Assembly (NCBI GenBank): GCA_045660565.1
Contig: JAZRDX010000099.1
Coordinates: 1-23,762 of the forward strand
From: SIG673 sp045660565
GTDB lineage: Bacteria > Bacillota > Clostridia > Oscillospirales > CAG-272
Direction of reading: 5' to 3'
Length of the DNA stretch: 23,762 bases
A program made the translations under genes and the position numbers. Shown in pieces: positions 1 to 7,989 of the stretch (its first letter is position 1; each line of letters starts with the position of its first letter). A model generated the notes under the pieces. It did no database searches and was not told the origin of the DNA. It saw only the letters and a program-made list of their open reading frames with translations.

Positions 1-1
1 A

Positions 2-91
2 GCCGAAATTCCGATAAAGGCGCCAGAGGACGTGGGCAGAATAAGCTTTTTCGGACTTCTCTCAAGGCTCTTTAACGCGTTTATCTATTAA
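2..91 (+). CDS. C-terminal end of an unidentified protein (partial)
   Basis: An open frame runs from the window edge to a TAA at 89-91 and gives 29 residues ending in SRLFNAFIY. Another frame stops at about base 75, and this one has the more protein-like composition, with a hydrophobic tail. It sits 34 bases before the racemase gene on the same strand. The piece is too short to assign a family, and it could be a chance open frame. Confidence 0.35.
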   Translation, partial: AEIPIKAPEDVGRISFFGLLSRLFNAFIY

Positions 92-125
92 CCCCTTATC
101 CACACACCGTTTTTACACCGGATAA

Positions 126-998
126 ATGTTTTTCAGAGCAAAGAACACCCCATTTGACGTATGTATAATCGGAGGAATGGGCCCCGCCGCGACAGCCGAG
201 CTTATGCGCAGGATTATACTGTACACCGATGCAAAATGCGATGCGGAGCACGTCTCCTTATGCGTTTTCAACGCACCAAATACCCCCGATAGGAGCGAAT
301 TTATTTTATCAAACGGGAAAAAGCCAAATATAAAAAACATCCGTTTAACCGCACCCCGCACGCGCAAATCCGACTTGTCAAAAGAGGCAACTTCAAACAC
401 AAAAATCATCCGTTTAACCGCACCCCTGTCGCCGCTTAAGGCTATAAAAGAACAGATAGCGGCGGCGAAAAAGCTCCGCTGCCGTTACTTTGCCGTTGCG
501 TGCAATACCGCGCATTACTTTTACAGGGACTTCGAGGGGGTACGGGGTATAAAATTCATTAACACGGTAAGAGAAACGGTCTCTTACGCGGCGCGCGCAT
601 ACCCCGAAAAGGACCTTTGCGTTCTTGCCACCCTCGGAACGGTTAAAGCGGATATTTATGCCGCGCTCTCTCCAAAAAATGTGAAAATCAGATACCCCTC
701 CCCCGCCGTTTGCGAGGAAATCATGAGACTGATAAGGGAGATAAAGGCGGCATCCCCCTCCGTGGGCAAGACGGCGGCTCTTACGGAGCGGCTCAAATCG
801 GAATTTGACGTAGGCAAAACTGTATTTCTTCTCGGCTGCACCGAGCTTTCGCTTGTGTCCTCTTGCCTTGACGGTTTAACCCTCGTCGATAGCACCGACG
901 TTCTGGCGGGTAAAATAATCTCGGTATGCGGAAAGCGGTTTAACAGAGATGCTTTTAGGCTTAAGACAGAGTTTTTTGATAAGCCATATGAGCATTAA
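126..998 (+). CDS. Asp/Glu racemase-family protein with an internal insertion
   Basis: Cofactor-independent amino-acid racemase of the aspartate/glutamate racemase superfamily; these enzymes interconvert L and D forms with two cysteines acting as acid and base. The protein shows the N-terminal GGMGPAATAEL motif (residues 16-26), APNTPDRSEFIL (50-61), the first cysteine in ACNTAH (C126) and the second in LLGCTE (C238), in the family order. It has 290 residues, whereas family members are usually about 230-240. The extra length lies mainly between residues 64 and 100, where IRLTAP occurs twice 23 residues apart. An in-frame TAA immediately precedes the ATG, so no longer start is possible, and the ribosome site is weak. 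A terminator follows. Aspartate racemase is the likeliest activity, but substrate is not shown. Confidence 0.8.
   Translation: MFFRAKNTPFDVCIIGGMGPAATAELMRRIILYTDAKCDAEHVSLCVFNAPNTPDRSEFILSNGKKPNIKNIRLTAPRTRKSDLSKEATSNTKIIRLTAPLSPLKAIKEQIAAAKKLRCRYFAVACNTAHYFYRDFEGVRGIKFINTVRETVSYAARAYPEKDLCVLATLGTVKADIYAALSPKNVKIRYPSPAVCEEIMRLIREIKAASPSVGKTAALTERLKSEFDVGKTVFLLGCTELSLVSSCLDGLTLVDSTDVLAGKIISVCGKRFNRDAFRLKTEFFDKPYEH
332..426 (+). repeat. In-frame 26-bp direct repeat, 69-bp offset, inside the racemase gene
   Basis: Bases 332-357 and 401-426 match at 25 of 26 positions, with the shared core ccgtttaaccgcacccc. The offset of 69 bases equals 23 codons, so the frame is kept. The repeat coincides with the part of the racemase that is longer than usual in its family, which suggests a short insertion or duplication tolerated in a surface loop. 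Confidence 0.75.
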
Positions 999-1001
999 AT
1001 A

Positions 1002-1045
1002 AAACAAAAAGGAGCAAGGCACTTACCCTGCTCCTTTGTTTGTTT
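1002..1045. terminator. Bidirectional Rho-independent terminator
   Basis: Stem aaaggagca (1008-1016) pairs with tgctccttt (1029-1037) around a 12-base loop. There is an A-rich run on the left and T-rich sequence on the right, so it can stop both the rightward racemase transcript and the leftward oxidoreductase transcript, which converge here. Confidence 0.8.
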
Positions 1046-1047
1046 AA

Positions 1048-2844
1048 TTAAATAAAATCAGCCGCAAACAGGTGGATGCTTTCCGCTCCGTTTGTCTCTC
1101 CGAACTTAACGCTTATCTCGTTTGCCGTAACGTCAAGCGGAACCTTTACAAACGAACGGTAGTTATCCTCCGTTTTAAATATCTCTTTTCCGTCGGCATA
1201 AACGGTAAACGCCTTCGGAATGGTTGCCGCGACCTTGACCGGCTTAAAATCAAAGCCCGTATTTATCTTCATAGCGAAAAGCTTTATCTCGCGGTTTTCG
1301 GTTACCGAATCCCTTGAATAGTCGGGATCAAACTGCATTCGTAATGTTCCGAGCTTTTCGGGCGCATCGTATTTAAATGTGAGGCTATCCCCTACCTTTA
1401 CGTAAATTCCGTTTTCCGTCTCGCCGTCTCTCGGACGCTCGATACCGTTAAAGAGACGCTCCCTCTCCTCGGCACTTATATTTATTTTCGCCTTCAGGGT
1501 TTGCTCCGAAGCCTCTCTTTTAATATGAGGAAGGAATACGCCGTCGTCCATAAGCTGCTTTTGAAGCTCGCCTATATACTGCTGATAAACCCCTCTCGGA
1601 GTTACCCCGTATTTTACCGCAAGAGCGGCACCCGTACCCATTGCCTGACCGAGCAGAGCGCAGGTTGCCATAACGCGGGTTGAGGAAAGCGCGATATGGG
1701 TTGCGCTTATATTTCTTCCCGCAAACATAAGGTTATCTATATTTTTTGAGTAAAGCGCGCGGAAAGGAAGTCCGTACGGTGCGTTTACGGGATTCATAAC
1801 CGTCGCAACGCTGGAGTAAGGATTTTTTAACATTCCGTAGGGGTTATGGTCGTCCATCGGCCAACCGCCAAACGCTATTTCATCGTCAAAGTTACCGCCT
1901 TCATTAATATCGTTTTCGGTAACGATAATGTCTCCGATATAGCGGCGGGATTCTCTTTTACCCGGCAAAAATCCTACCCATTCAAGCTCCCAGTTCTCGT
2001 TTCCGTGGTTACCGTGGTTCTTTATGTGATCCCATACTCCGTATATGTTGGCAAGAAGCTGATTACGGAGCTTTTCGGTATCGTGAATGGAGTCCATATG
2101 TCCTCCAAGCTCAACCCACCAGAGGTTACAGCCGTCGGTCGATATTCTGTGGCTACGTACAAGCGCGTGCTTACTTGCGCCCGCATCTGTCTTAAACGCC
2201 TCGTCGTCGGGATACTTAGTCGCAAACGGCGGCGGGTTAAATTTAACCGGGTGATCGGTCTCTCTTGCCGCGAGAATTATAGACATACCCATAGTATGTG
2301 TATCCTCTTTTTCCCGAGCAAGGGTTTCGTTAAACTCGGTTTTCGCCTCTCTGCCCTTACGGAAAAGAGCTCCGCTCATAGTCGCCAAAATGCTATCGCC
2401 AGAGCAGTCGGCAAACAGCTTTGCCTTAACCGTTATCCAGGTATATGTAGTAAGCTGCCAAGCGGTTACACTCTCGATTTTTCCGTCCTTCATTTCAAGG
2501 TCGGCGCAGGACGTATTGAGCAGCAGCTCAATATTTTCATTCTCGTAAAGCATGTCGAAAAGTGTAGCGTCAAACATAGAATGATTAAGTGAGGGGTTAA
2601 AGTATATATTCTTTTCCTCAAGCTCGGAAATAAGTCCCGCTTCACGGTTGTATATTCCCTTTGCGCCTCTTATCCACATGCGTATCTCCGACGAGGCGTT
2701 ACCGCCGAGCATCGGTCTGTCCTGGATAAGCACAACCTTCGCTCCGTGTCTTGCCGCGGAAAGCGCCGCAAACGAACCCGCAAGACCGCCTCCGATTATA
2801 CAGAGGTCGCATTCCTTTTCTTCGTAACGTAAGTTTTTATTCAT
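1048..2844 (-). CDS. FAD-dependent oxidoreductase (FAD_oxidored, PF12831-like)
   Basis: Flavoprotein of 598 residues. The N-terminal Rossmann fold carries the dinucleotide motif GGGLAG (18-23), followed by PMLGGNASSEIRM (44-56), the ADCSGDS strand (145-151) and the second FAD-binding signature LMFAGRNIS (372-380). Residues from about 450 to the end look like a beta-rich accessory domain. Proteins of this kind often lie in polysaccharide-use clusters of Bacteroidota and Clostridia, but the oxidised substrate is generally unknown. The start at 2844 has an AAGGAGA site. The gene follows the TIM-barrel isomerase at a 63-base distance on the same strand, so the two probably share the promoter near 3750. 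No signal peptide is visible, so a cytoplasmic role is expected. Confidence 0.85.
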   Translation of the reverse strand: MNKNLRYEEKECDLCIIGGGLAGSFAALSAARHGAKVVLIQDRPMLGGNASSEIRMWIRGAKGIYNREAGLISELEEKNIYFNPSLNHSMFDATLFDMLYENENIELLLNTSCADLEMKDGKIESVTAWQLTTYTWITVKAKLFADCSGDSILATMSGALFRKGREAKTEFNETLAREKEDTHTMGMSIILAARETDHPVKFNPPPFATKYPDDEAFKTDAGASKHALVRSHRISTDGCNLWWVELGGHMDSIHDTEKLRNQLLANIYGVWDHIKNHGNHGNENWELEWVGFLPGKRESRRYIGDIIVTENDINEGGNFDDEIAFGGWPMDDHNPYGMLKNPYSSVATVMNPVNAPYGLPFRALYSKNIDNLMFAGRNISATHIALSSTRVMATCALLGQAMGTGAALAVKYGVTPRGVYQQYIGELQKQLMDDGVFLPHIKREASEQTLKAKINISAEERERLFNGIERPRDGETENGIYVKVGDSLTFKYDAPEKLGTLRMQFDPDYSRDSVTENREIKLFAMKINTGFDFKPVKVAATIPKAFTVYADGKEIFKTEDNYRSFVKVPLDVTANEISVKFGETNGAESIHLFAADFI

Positions 2845-2907
2845 ATTCCATCTCCTTACTAAAGCTGTGAATATTACACCGTGTATCAGAAAATTGCCAA
2901 GCGATTT

Positions 2908-3690
2908 TTATTTCATATATTTTGCAAGATACTCGCGGCTGGCGGCAAGCGACTTAAAGGGATCGTTATCTATCCAGCGGTTGTCCTGCTCAACGACGTA
3001 GTGCTTAACGCCTATCTTTTCAGCAGTTTCAAGAACTCCGTCCCACCAGATGTTACCGTTACCTACGTTGGTGTACCCCTGAGTTACAGCGCCCTTTTCG
3101 TCATAGTACGCCTCTATCTCCTTAAGGTGAAGAATGTCTATTCTTCCGGCAAGCTTTTCCATCCAGTAGCGTACGTCCGCGCCTCCGTGGGCTACCCAGC
3201 AGGTATCAAGAACAAAAGAGGTATTCTTCGGATCAAGCTCCTCGTAGAGGTAGTCCATCATGGTCTTCTGACCGTTAATCTTGGTAAACTCAAACGAGTG
3301 GTTGTGGTATGTAAGCTTAAAGCCCTCTTTTGCGTAAAGCTCAGCGGTCTTATTGAAGGTCTCGATAAAGCTCATAAGATTATCGTAGCTCTTTCTTGCA
3401 TCGCCCGGCATACCGCCTACACCGACGTTTTTGGTACCGAGAGCCTCGTGAAGCGCCATCGTTCCCTTTGGGTTGTTTACTATCTTATCAAAGCTGTAAT
3501 GAGTTCCGACGATGGTCATACCGGTTTTTTTGGCAAGGTCGGCAAAGCCGGGAAGCTCGATGTTGTCTCCCGCGGTCTGTCCCTCGGTGTATCCCATTTT
3601 AACAAGTCTTTCAAAGGTCTCGCCTACCGATTTTTCGTCCGTCATAAAATCTCTGACGGTATAAAGCTGAAGTCCAAGTTTTTTAAACAT
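2908..3690 (-). CDS. Sugar phosphate isomerase/epimerase, xylose-isomerase-like TIM barrel
   Basis: AP_endonuc_2/xylose-isomerase-like TIM barrel protein of 260 residues (PF01261 type). It begins with the typical GLQLYTVRD strand (6-14). Metal-site strands can be seen in YHNHSFEF (128-135), VLDTCW (160-165), ILHLKE (186-191) and VVEQD (232-236), matching the pattern of divalent-metal isomerases, epimerases and inosose dehydratases. It is the first gene of a leftward unit with the FAD oxidoreductase and lies opposite a 2-hydroxyacid dehydrogenase and a heparinase-like gene. This fits a step in uronic-acid or keto-sugar breakdown. The exact substrate cannot be read from sequence. Confidence 0.85.
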   Translation of the reverse strand: MFKKLGLQLYTVRDFMTDEKSVGETFERLVKMGYTEGQTAGDNIELPGFADLAKKTGMTIVGTHYSFDKIVNNPKGTMALHEALGTKNVGVGGMPGDARKSYDNLMSFIETFNKTAELYAKEGFKLTYHNHSFEFTKINGQKTMMDYLYEELDPKNTSFVLDTCWVAHGGADVRYWMEKLAGRIDILHLKEIEAYYDEKGAVTQGYTNVGNGNIWWDGVLETAEKIGVKHYVVEQDNRWIDNDPFKSLAASREYLAKYMK

Positions 3691-3732
3691 AATTTTTCTC
3701 CGTTTCTTTTTATATTAAGTTTCACTATCGAC

Positions 3733-3761
3733 ATTATAACACAAAATCAAAAAATAATCAA
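3733..3761 (-). promoter_or_regulatory. Sigma-A promoter for the isomerase/FAD-oxidoreductase unit
   Basis: On the minus strand, TTGATT (3756-3761) is followed after exactly 17 bases by TATAAT (3733-3738). The expected start point lies about 35 bases upstream of the ATG at 3690. The -10 is perfect and the -35 matches 4 of 6. Confidence 0.7.
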
Positions 3762-3762
3762 G

Positions 3763-3800
3763 ACGTACAGTAAAAAAATATAATACTTTGTACCGTACGT
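3763..3800. promoter_or_regulatory. Inverted repeat in the divergent promoter region, candidate operator
   Basis: acgtacagta (3763-3772) and taccgtacgt (3791-3800) are inverted copies with one mismatch, centred near 3781.5. The left arm starts 2 bases outside the leftward -35 box, and the right arm lies 37 bases before the rightward -35. This is a suitable place for one regulator to control both units. No regulator gene is seen next to it. Confidence 0.45.
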
Positions 3801-3837
3801 GCTTTGCCGCCTGACAAGGCTGGCTTTCCGTTTTGCC

Positions 3838-3866
3838 TTGACAAAAACACACCTTTATGCTACAAT
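3838..3866 (+). promoter_or_regulatory. Sigma-A promoter for the 2-hydroxyacid dehydrogenase
   Basis: A perfect TTGACA (3838-3843), a 17-base spacer and TACAAT (3861-3866). Transcription should start near 3873, inside the upstream extension of the open frame. This supports translation from the ATG at 3924 rather than from 3804. Confidence 0.85.
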
Positions 3867-3923
3867 GATTTTACCGCACAGTCCGCGTGCGCATCATCGA
3901 AATATTTATATGAGGAAATTTTT

Positions 3924-4931
3924 ATGAAAGTACTTGTTTCAGTAGCAAACGAAATTATAATGAACACGTTTTTTACAAAAGACAATATTGACCTTGCACA
4001 CTCTCTTGGTGAGACGGTCTTTTGCGGCGGCAGAAACAATACGTCAAGGGATGAGTTTAAGCGCCTTATCTCGGACTGCGACCTCTACGTCAGCTGCTGG
4101 GAATCGCCGGCTATCGACGAGGAGATTCTTGACTGCGCAAAAAGGCTTAAGCTGATCTGCCACCTCGGCTCAACCGTCGCTCCTATCGTACAAGCGAACG
4201 TGTGGGAAAGAGGCATTCGCGTTATCAGCGCCCACGACTACTTCTCGGAATCTACCGCGGAGGGCGCGGTCGCTTATATGCTGGCGGCGCTAAGAAATAT
4301 TCCTTACTACTCCGAAAGACTGAAAAAAGACAAAATCTGGTCGCTTGAAGGCGATGCCACCGACGGACTTATATACAAAACGGTCGGTATCGTCAGCTAC
4401 GGCGGTGTCGGTCGCCACGTCGCAAAAAAGCTCTCGGTATTTAACGTGGATTTAAAGGTTTACGACATTGTTGATATACCGGAGTCCGACAAGGAGAGAT
4501 ACGGTCTTACCCGGTGCGATCTTGAGGAGCTTTTCTCTACCTGCGATATCATTTCTCTGCATACCCCATATAACGACAAAACACACCATATGATCGATGA
4601 CCGGCTTCTTTCAATGATAAAGCCCGGCGCGCTCCTTGTAAACACCGCAAGAGGCGGCGTCGTTGATCAGGCGGCACTGACAAGGCATCTTCAAAAAGGA
4701 CATTTCACAGCCGCGCTCGACGTGTATGAGCGCGAGCCTATCGACACGGACGATCCGCTTCTGTCCCTTGACAACGTACTGATGCTTCCTCATCATGGCG
4801 GTGTTACCACCAACTTAAGACGCGTTCTTACAAGGGATCTTTTAACCGAAAGCCGCGATTTTATAGATAATGGCGCGCCCCTTAAGGACGAAATATTACC
4901 GAGCTACGCAAAAAATATGTCGAAATTCTAA
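3924..4931 (+). CDS. D-isomer-specific 2-hydroxyacid dehydrogenase
   Basis: NAD(P)-dependent dehydrogenase of 335 residues that would interconvert a 2-keto acid and a D-2-hydroxy acid. The C-terminal catalytic triad is complete: Arg243 in NTARGGVVDQ, Glu271 in VYEREP and His290 in LPHHGG. The nucleotide-binding loop reads SYGGVG (158-163), where the first glycine of GxGxxG is replaced by serine. The open frame reaches back to 3804, but GAGGAAA at 3912-3918 and the promoter at 3838-3866 favour 3924. It heads a rightward unit with the heparinase-like gene, opposite a sugar isomerase. A role on a keto-acid made from uronates is plausible but is inference; a phosphoglycerate-dehydrogenase-like activity is the alternative. 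Confidence 0.85.
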   Translation: MKVLVSVANEIIMNTFFTKDNIDLAHSLGETVFCGGRNNTSRDEFKRLISDCDLYVSCWESPAIDEEILDCAKRLKLICHLGSTVAPIVQANVWERGIRVISAHDYFSESTAEGAVAYMLAALRNIPYYSERLKKDKIWSLEGDATDGLIYKTVGIVSYGGVGRHVAKKLSVFNVDLKVYDIVDIPESDKERYGLTRCDLEELFSTCDIISLHTPYNDKTHHMIDDRLLSMIKPGALLVNTARGGVVDQAALTRHLQKGHFTAALDVYEREPIDTDDPLLSLDNVLMLPHHGGVTTNLRRVLTRDLLTESRDFIDNGAPLKDEILPSYAKNMSKF

Positions 4932-5038
4932 GTACACGTACCGCGTTTTTACCCGTTACCAAAAAGCAAATAAGACGTTTTAAGGTTCAGAATTTATTTT
5001 ACACCGCTACCAAGCCTTACAACAGAACGGAGATTTAT

Positions 5039-6991
5039 ATGTTAACCTCGCCTTACAACAAACCGAAAATTCTCCCACCGAGCGAGCACCCGAGACTTAT
5101 GTTCAGAGAACGCGACAGGGAGAGGATCACCTCGGGCTTTACTCATCCCGAAAACACAAGGGCATACGAGCTGTACCTTCGCGTGCTGAAAAAGGATTTC
5201 AGCCATTTCTTCACCGATATTAAAGAGGGCAGATATAACCTTATGGTCTGCTTTATGATAGAGGCTAAGGCTTTTTCCGCTTGGGTAAACCGCGACGGAA
5301 ACGAAGCGAGAAGGGTTATCGAAACCGCTATCTCGGTAATAAAGTATTACAGGGCGCAAAGCAACGTAAATCTCATGCTTTGCCGCCATACGGGGCATCT
5401 CGTTTTCTCTGTCTCGTGTATGTACGACTGGCTGTACCCCTACCTCAGGCAGGACGAAAAGGAGTACATAATTTCAAGATGCGAGGAGCTTCTCAGCGCG
5501 TCGATGGAGATGGGTTATCCGCCGACAAAGCAGCGCGACACGAACAGTCATGCGCACGAAACGCAGCTTATGCGCGATATGCTTGGCTTTTCCATCGCGG
5601 TTTACGACGAAAGACCGGATATATACGACTACTGCGCGGGAAGAATCTTTGACGACTACGTTCCCTTCTACCGCTTCGCCTTCAGCGGCGGTCTCCATCA
5701 CCAAGGTCCGTCATACGGTGCCTACCGCCACAGCGCGGCACTCTGGTGTCAGCTTTTATTTTATACGATGAGCGGAGAACGGATATTTGACAAAAACGTT
5801 GAGACGCTTGCCGACAGCTACTACTATCTCACCCGCGCCGACGGTGAAAATCTCAGAATAGGAAACGACTGTAACGACGACAAGGGCGGCGGTATCGCCA
5901 TCAAATACCCTTTTACAGTGGTAAATTTCCTTGCGGGCGCAATTACGGGCAACGAGCATTACCGCAGGTATTGGCAGGAAAACAGCCACGACGAGATCAT
6001 GCTCCCCTCGGTTTACAATCTCGGGTTCTACAAATACGGCGTCTACGGTGAGGGCATATATTCTCCCATAGTACATCTGATATTCAACAGACTCACAGAG
6101 CCCTTCACTCCCGAGCCTTACGCTAAAGCACATCACTTCCCCTATCCTAACGGCGTTACCGTTTATAAGGACGAGGAAAAAGGCACAACCGTCTATATGA
6201 AGGTGGGAGAGCTTTGGTGTATGGGACACGAGCATTACGACACGGGAGATTTCCAGATATATCATAACGGTATACTTGTATCAAGCTCCGGGGCATACTA
6301 TATTTACGGAAACAACCATTTCTTCAATTATCTTATAAGAACCTCTGCGCACAACTGTCTTACCGTACGCGATCCGAGCGTGAAGGTCGTAGACAAACGC
6401 GAGATGTACCCCTCGGGCTTTGCCGAGCTTATCAATGACGGCGGCACGAAAATGCCGTGGTTAACCTCGAGCTACGTTTTCGAGCCCGACATCGCAAAGG
6501 ACTGGGAAAAGCACGGCAGAATGGCAAGGGTAATCTCTCACACCGAAAGCGACGAGCTTATAGAGCTTGTCGGTGATCTTACCGAAGCATATTCTCACAC
6601 CTGCGAAAAGGTAATACGAAAAATGAGCTTTATGCCGAAAACGGGTGCGTGCGGAACGTTCACTGTACACGACGAGGTTACGGCAAAATCGGCTGACTTT
6701 ATCAAGAGATTCCATCTTCACACCATGACGGAGCCTCGCATTGAGGGTAACGAAATCACGATTGAGCATAACGGCGGAAAGCTTATCTGCCGCGTTATAG
6801 AACCCGCAAACGCTGAAATACGCGCTATCGGCGGTGGGGACAACCGTTTTACGTTAAATGACGAGCCTGTTCCCTCCGAAAAGACCGAAAACCGTGAATG
6901 CGGCTGGGGAAAGATTATAATCTCTCCCACCGATAAGGCAAAGCACCATACCTTTAAGGTAGAGATGGAAATAATGGACAGTGAGCTTTAA
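5039..6991 (+). CDS. Heparinase II/III-like protein (polysaccharide lyase fold)
   Basis: A 650-residue protein with an N-terminal alpha/alpha-toroid and a C-terminal beta-sandwich, as in heparinase II (PL21) and related lyases. Recognisable blocks are YDWLYPYL (129-136), SHAHETQLMRD (170-180), HHQGPSYGAYR (220-230, candidate catalytic Tyr226) and GHEHYDTGDFQIYHNG (396-411, metal and catalytic His region), then RTSAHNCLTV (434-443). The family eliminates uronic-acid glycosidic bonds in glycosaminoglycans or alginate-like polymers. No signal peptide is visible, so it may act on imported oligosaccharides. The start has GGAG 8 bases upstream. It lies 107 bases after the dehydrogenase, with no terminator between, and a strong terminator follows. 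Lyase activity is predicted from the family only. Confidence 0.82.
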   Translation: MLTSPYNKPKILPPSEHPRLMFRERDRERITSGFTHPENTRAYELYLRVLKKDFSHFFTDIKEGRYNLMVCFMIEAKAFSAWVNRDGNEARRVIETAISVIKYYRAQSNVNLMLCRHTGHLVFSVSCMYDWLYPYLRQDEKEYIISRCEELLSASMEMGYPPTKQRDTNSHAHETQLMRDMLGFSIAVYDERPDIYDYCAGRIFDDYVPFYRFAFSGGLHHQGPSYGAYRHSAALWCQLLFYTMSGERIFDKNVETLADSYYYLTRADGENLRIGNDCNDDKGGGIAIKYPFTVVNFLAGAITGNEHYRRYWQENSHDEIMLPSVYNLGFYKYGVYGEGIYSPIVHLIFNRLTEPFTPEPYAKAHHFPYPNGVTVYKDEEKGTTVYMKVGELWCMGHEHYDTGDFQIYHNGILVSSSGAYYIYGNNHFFNYLIRTSAHNCLTVRDPSVKVVDKREMYPSGFAELINDGGTKMPWLTSSYVFEPDIAKDWEKHGRMARVISHTESDELIELVGDLTEAYSHTCEKVIRKMSFMPKTGACGTFTVHDEVTAKSADFIKRFHLHTMTEPRIEGNEITIEHNGGKLICRVIEPANAEIRAIGGGDNRFTLNDEPVPSEKTENRECGWGKIIISPTDKAKHHTFKVEMEIMDSEL

Positions 6992-7020
6992 GGTTTTACG
7001 CGGTTAAAAAATTAAAACAA

Positions 7021-7070
7021 AAAAGGCGTTGGCTGCTTTTCACATCACGTAGCCGCGCCTTTTGCTTTTT
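7021..7070 (+). terminator. Rho-independent terminator after the heparinase-like gene
   Basis: aaaaggcg (7021-7028) pairs with cgcctttt (7056-7063), and an inner ggct/agcc stem extends it. A T-rich tail ends at 7070. This ends the rightward carbohydrate unit. Confidence 0.8.
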
Positions 7071-7083
7071 ACTAATCTTTTCA

Positions 7084-7112
7084 GTATAAATCTCCTAAAT
7101 TTACAAATACTA
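7084..7112 (+). promoter_or_regulatory. Candidate sigma-G (forespore) promoter for spoVT
   Basis: GTATA (7084-7088), a 17-base spacer and AATACTA (7106-7112) resemble the sigma-G consensus recalled from Bacillus (GNATR and CATNNTA, spaced 17-18). In B. subtilis spoVT is transcribed by sigma-G. The predicted start is about 70 bases before the ATG. No good sigma-A promoter was seen here. The match is by eye and could be chance in AT-rich DNA. Confidence 0.4.
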
Positions 7113-7191
7113 ACACCAGCGTTTAAAATTACGTACTCGCGTCGAAAAGGACGTGTTTGAACAGTATTTTGTAAAGGAGATTTTTATATAT

Positions 7192-7743
7192 ATGAAAGCA
7201 ACAGGAATTGTAAGGCGTATCGACGACCTCGGACGCGTCGTTATCCCCAAGGAAATCAGAAGAACTATGCGTATCCGCGAGGGCGACCCGCTTGAAATAT
7301 ATACCGACCGCGAGGGAGAGGTCATTTTTAAAAAGTATTCCCCGATAGGCGAGCTTAATTCGTTTGCCTCGCAGTATGCGGAAACACTGCATAAGACCTG
7401 CGAGCTGTCGGTAATTATAACCGACCGCGACACGGTTATCGCGACCGCGGGCGTGCCGAGAAAGGAATATGCGGACAAAAAAATTTCCGCTGACCTTGAA
7501 AAGATTACCGAAAATCGCGGTATGTATCAGTACAAGAACGGAGACAGAAAATTAAGCGTTATAGACGAGGCGGGCGGCGGTCATTTTATATCCTGCGCCA
7601 TGCCGATAATTTCGGAAGGCGACGTTATAGGTGCCGTCGTTTCCGTTCTTTCAGAATCGGAAAACGGAGAAAACCGCAGTGCAGAGACCGAAGCGAAGTT
7701 AATTAAATCGGCGGCATTCTTCCTCGGAAGTCAGCTGGAGTAA
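7192..7743 (+). CDS. spoVT: Stage V sporulation protein T-like regulator
   Basis: Transition-state-type DNA-binding regulator of late forespore gene expression. The N-terminal AbrB swapped-hairpin domain is evident in MKATGIVRRIDDLGRVVIPK (1-20), followed by EIRRTMRIREGDPLEIY. Residues from about 60 to 183 match the GAF-like sensory domain of SpoVT (for example ISCAMPIISEGDVIGAVVS). The length of 183 residues agrees with the roughly 178 of B. subtilis SpoVT. An in-frame ATG at 7153 gives an atypical leader, and the canonical start MKATG at 7192 has AAAGGAGA about 12 bases upstream. The gene stands alone between two terminators. Its presence indicates an endospore-forming ancestry. Confidence 0.92.
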   Translation: MKATGIVRRIDDLGRVVIPKEIRRTMRIREGDPLEIYTDREGEVIFKKYSPIGELNSFASQYAETLHKTCELSVIITDRDTVIATAGVPRKEYADKKISADLEKITENRGMYQYKNGDRKLSVIDEAGGGHFISCAMPIISEGDVIGAVVSVLSESENGENRSAETEAKLIKSAAFFLGSQLE

Positions 7744-7746
7744 AAT

Positions 7747-7790
7747 AAAAAGGGATGGATATCTTTCAAAAGATTCCATCCCTTTTTGTG
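7747..7790 (+). terminator. Strong Rho-independent terminator after spoVT
   Basis: aaaaagggatgga (7747-7759) pairs perfectly with tccatcccttttt (7775-7787). An inner atctt/aagat stem closes a four-base loop, and T-rich sequence follows. Confidence 0.9.
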
Positions 7791-7903
7791 TCTTTATGAG
7801 AACCTTATCTTTTTGCGTTGGCAAGAAAGAGCGCTCCCCACCGCTTTTTCTTTTGGGTTTGCAGCCGCAAAGAAAAAGCTTGCAAAAAGAAAACGACGTG
7901 TCC

Positions 7904-7988
7904 GTGGGCTACGCACCCACACTGCGAAAACTTTTTGAAAAAAGTTTTATCAAAAACTTTATAAACCGTGCAGACGCTTGCCTGCCCG
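7904..7988. repeat. Cluster of short palindromes in the spoVT/DUF362 gap
   Basis: Three inverted repeats lie here: gtggg/cccac (7904-7920), a perfect 10-bp-stem A/T-rich hairpin (7927-7948), and gcagacgcttgcctgc (about 7970-7985). The last, with its accgtg flank, resembles copies at 9224-9254 and 16835-16852. The A/T-rich hairpin is downstream of the leftward DUF362 gene and could end its transcript. The rest of 7791-7989 holds no convincing gene. Confidence 0.5.
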
Positions 7989-7989
7989 A

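Noticed and set aside
1846..2592. Long open frame opposite the FAD oxidoreductase
   Set aside because: It is a shadow of the real gene on the other strand with no ribosome site or family resemblance. The same applies to other long antisense frames, such as 7978-9057 and 9362-10585.
3804..3923. Longer start of the 2-hydroxyacid dehydrogenase
   Set aside because: The perfect sigma-A promoter lies inside this stretch, and a good ribosome site precedes 3924.
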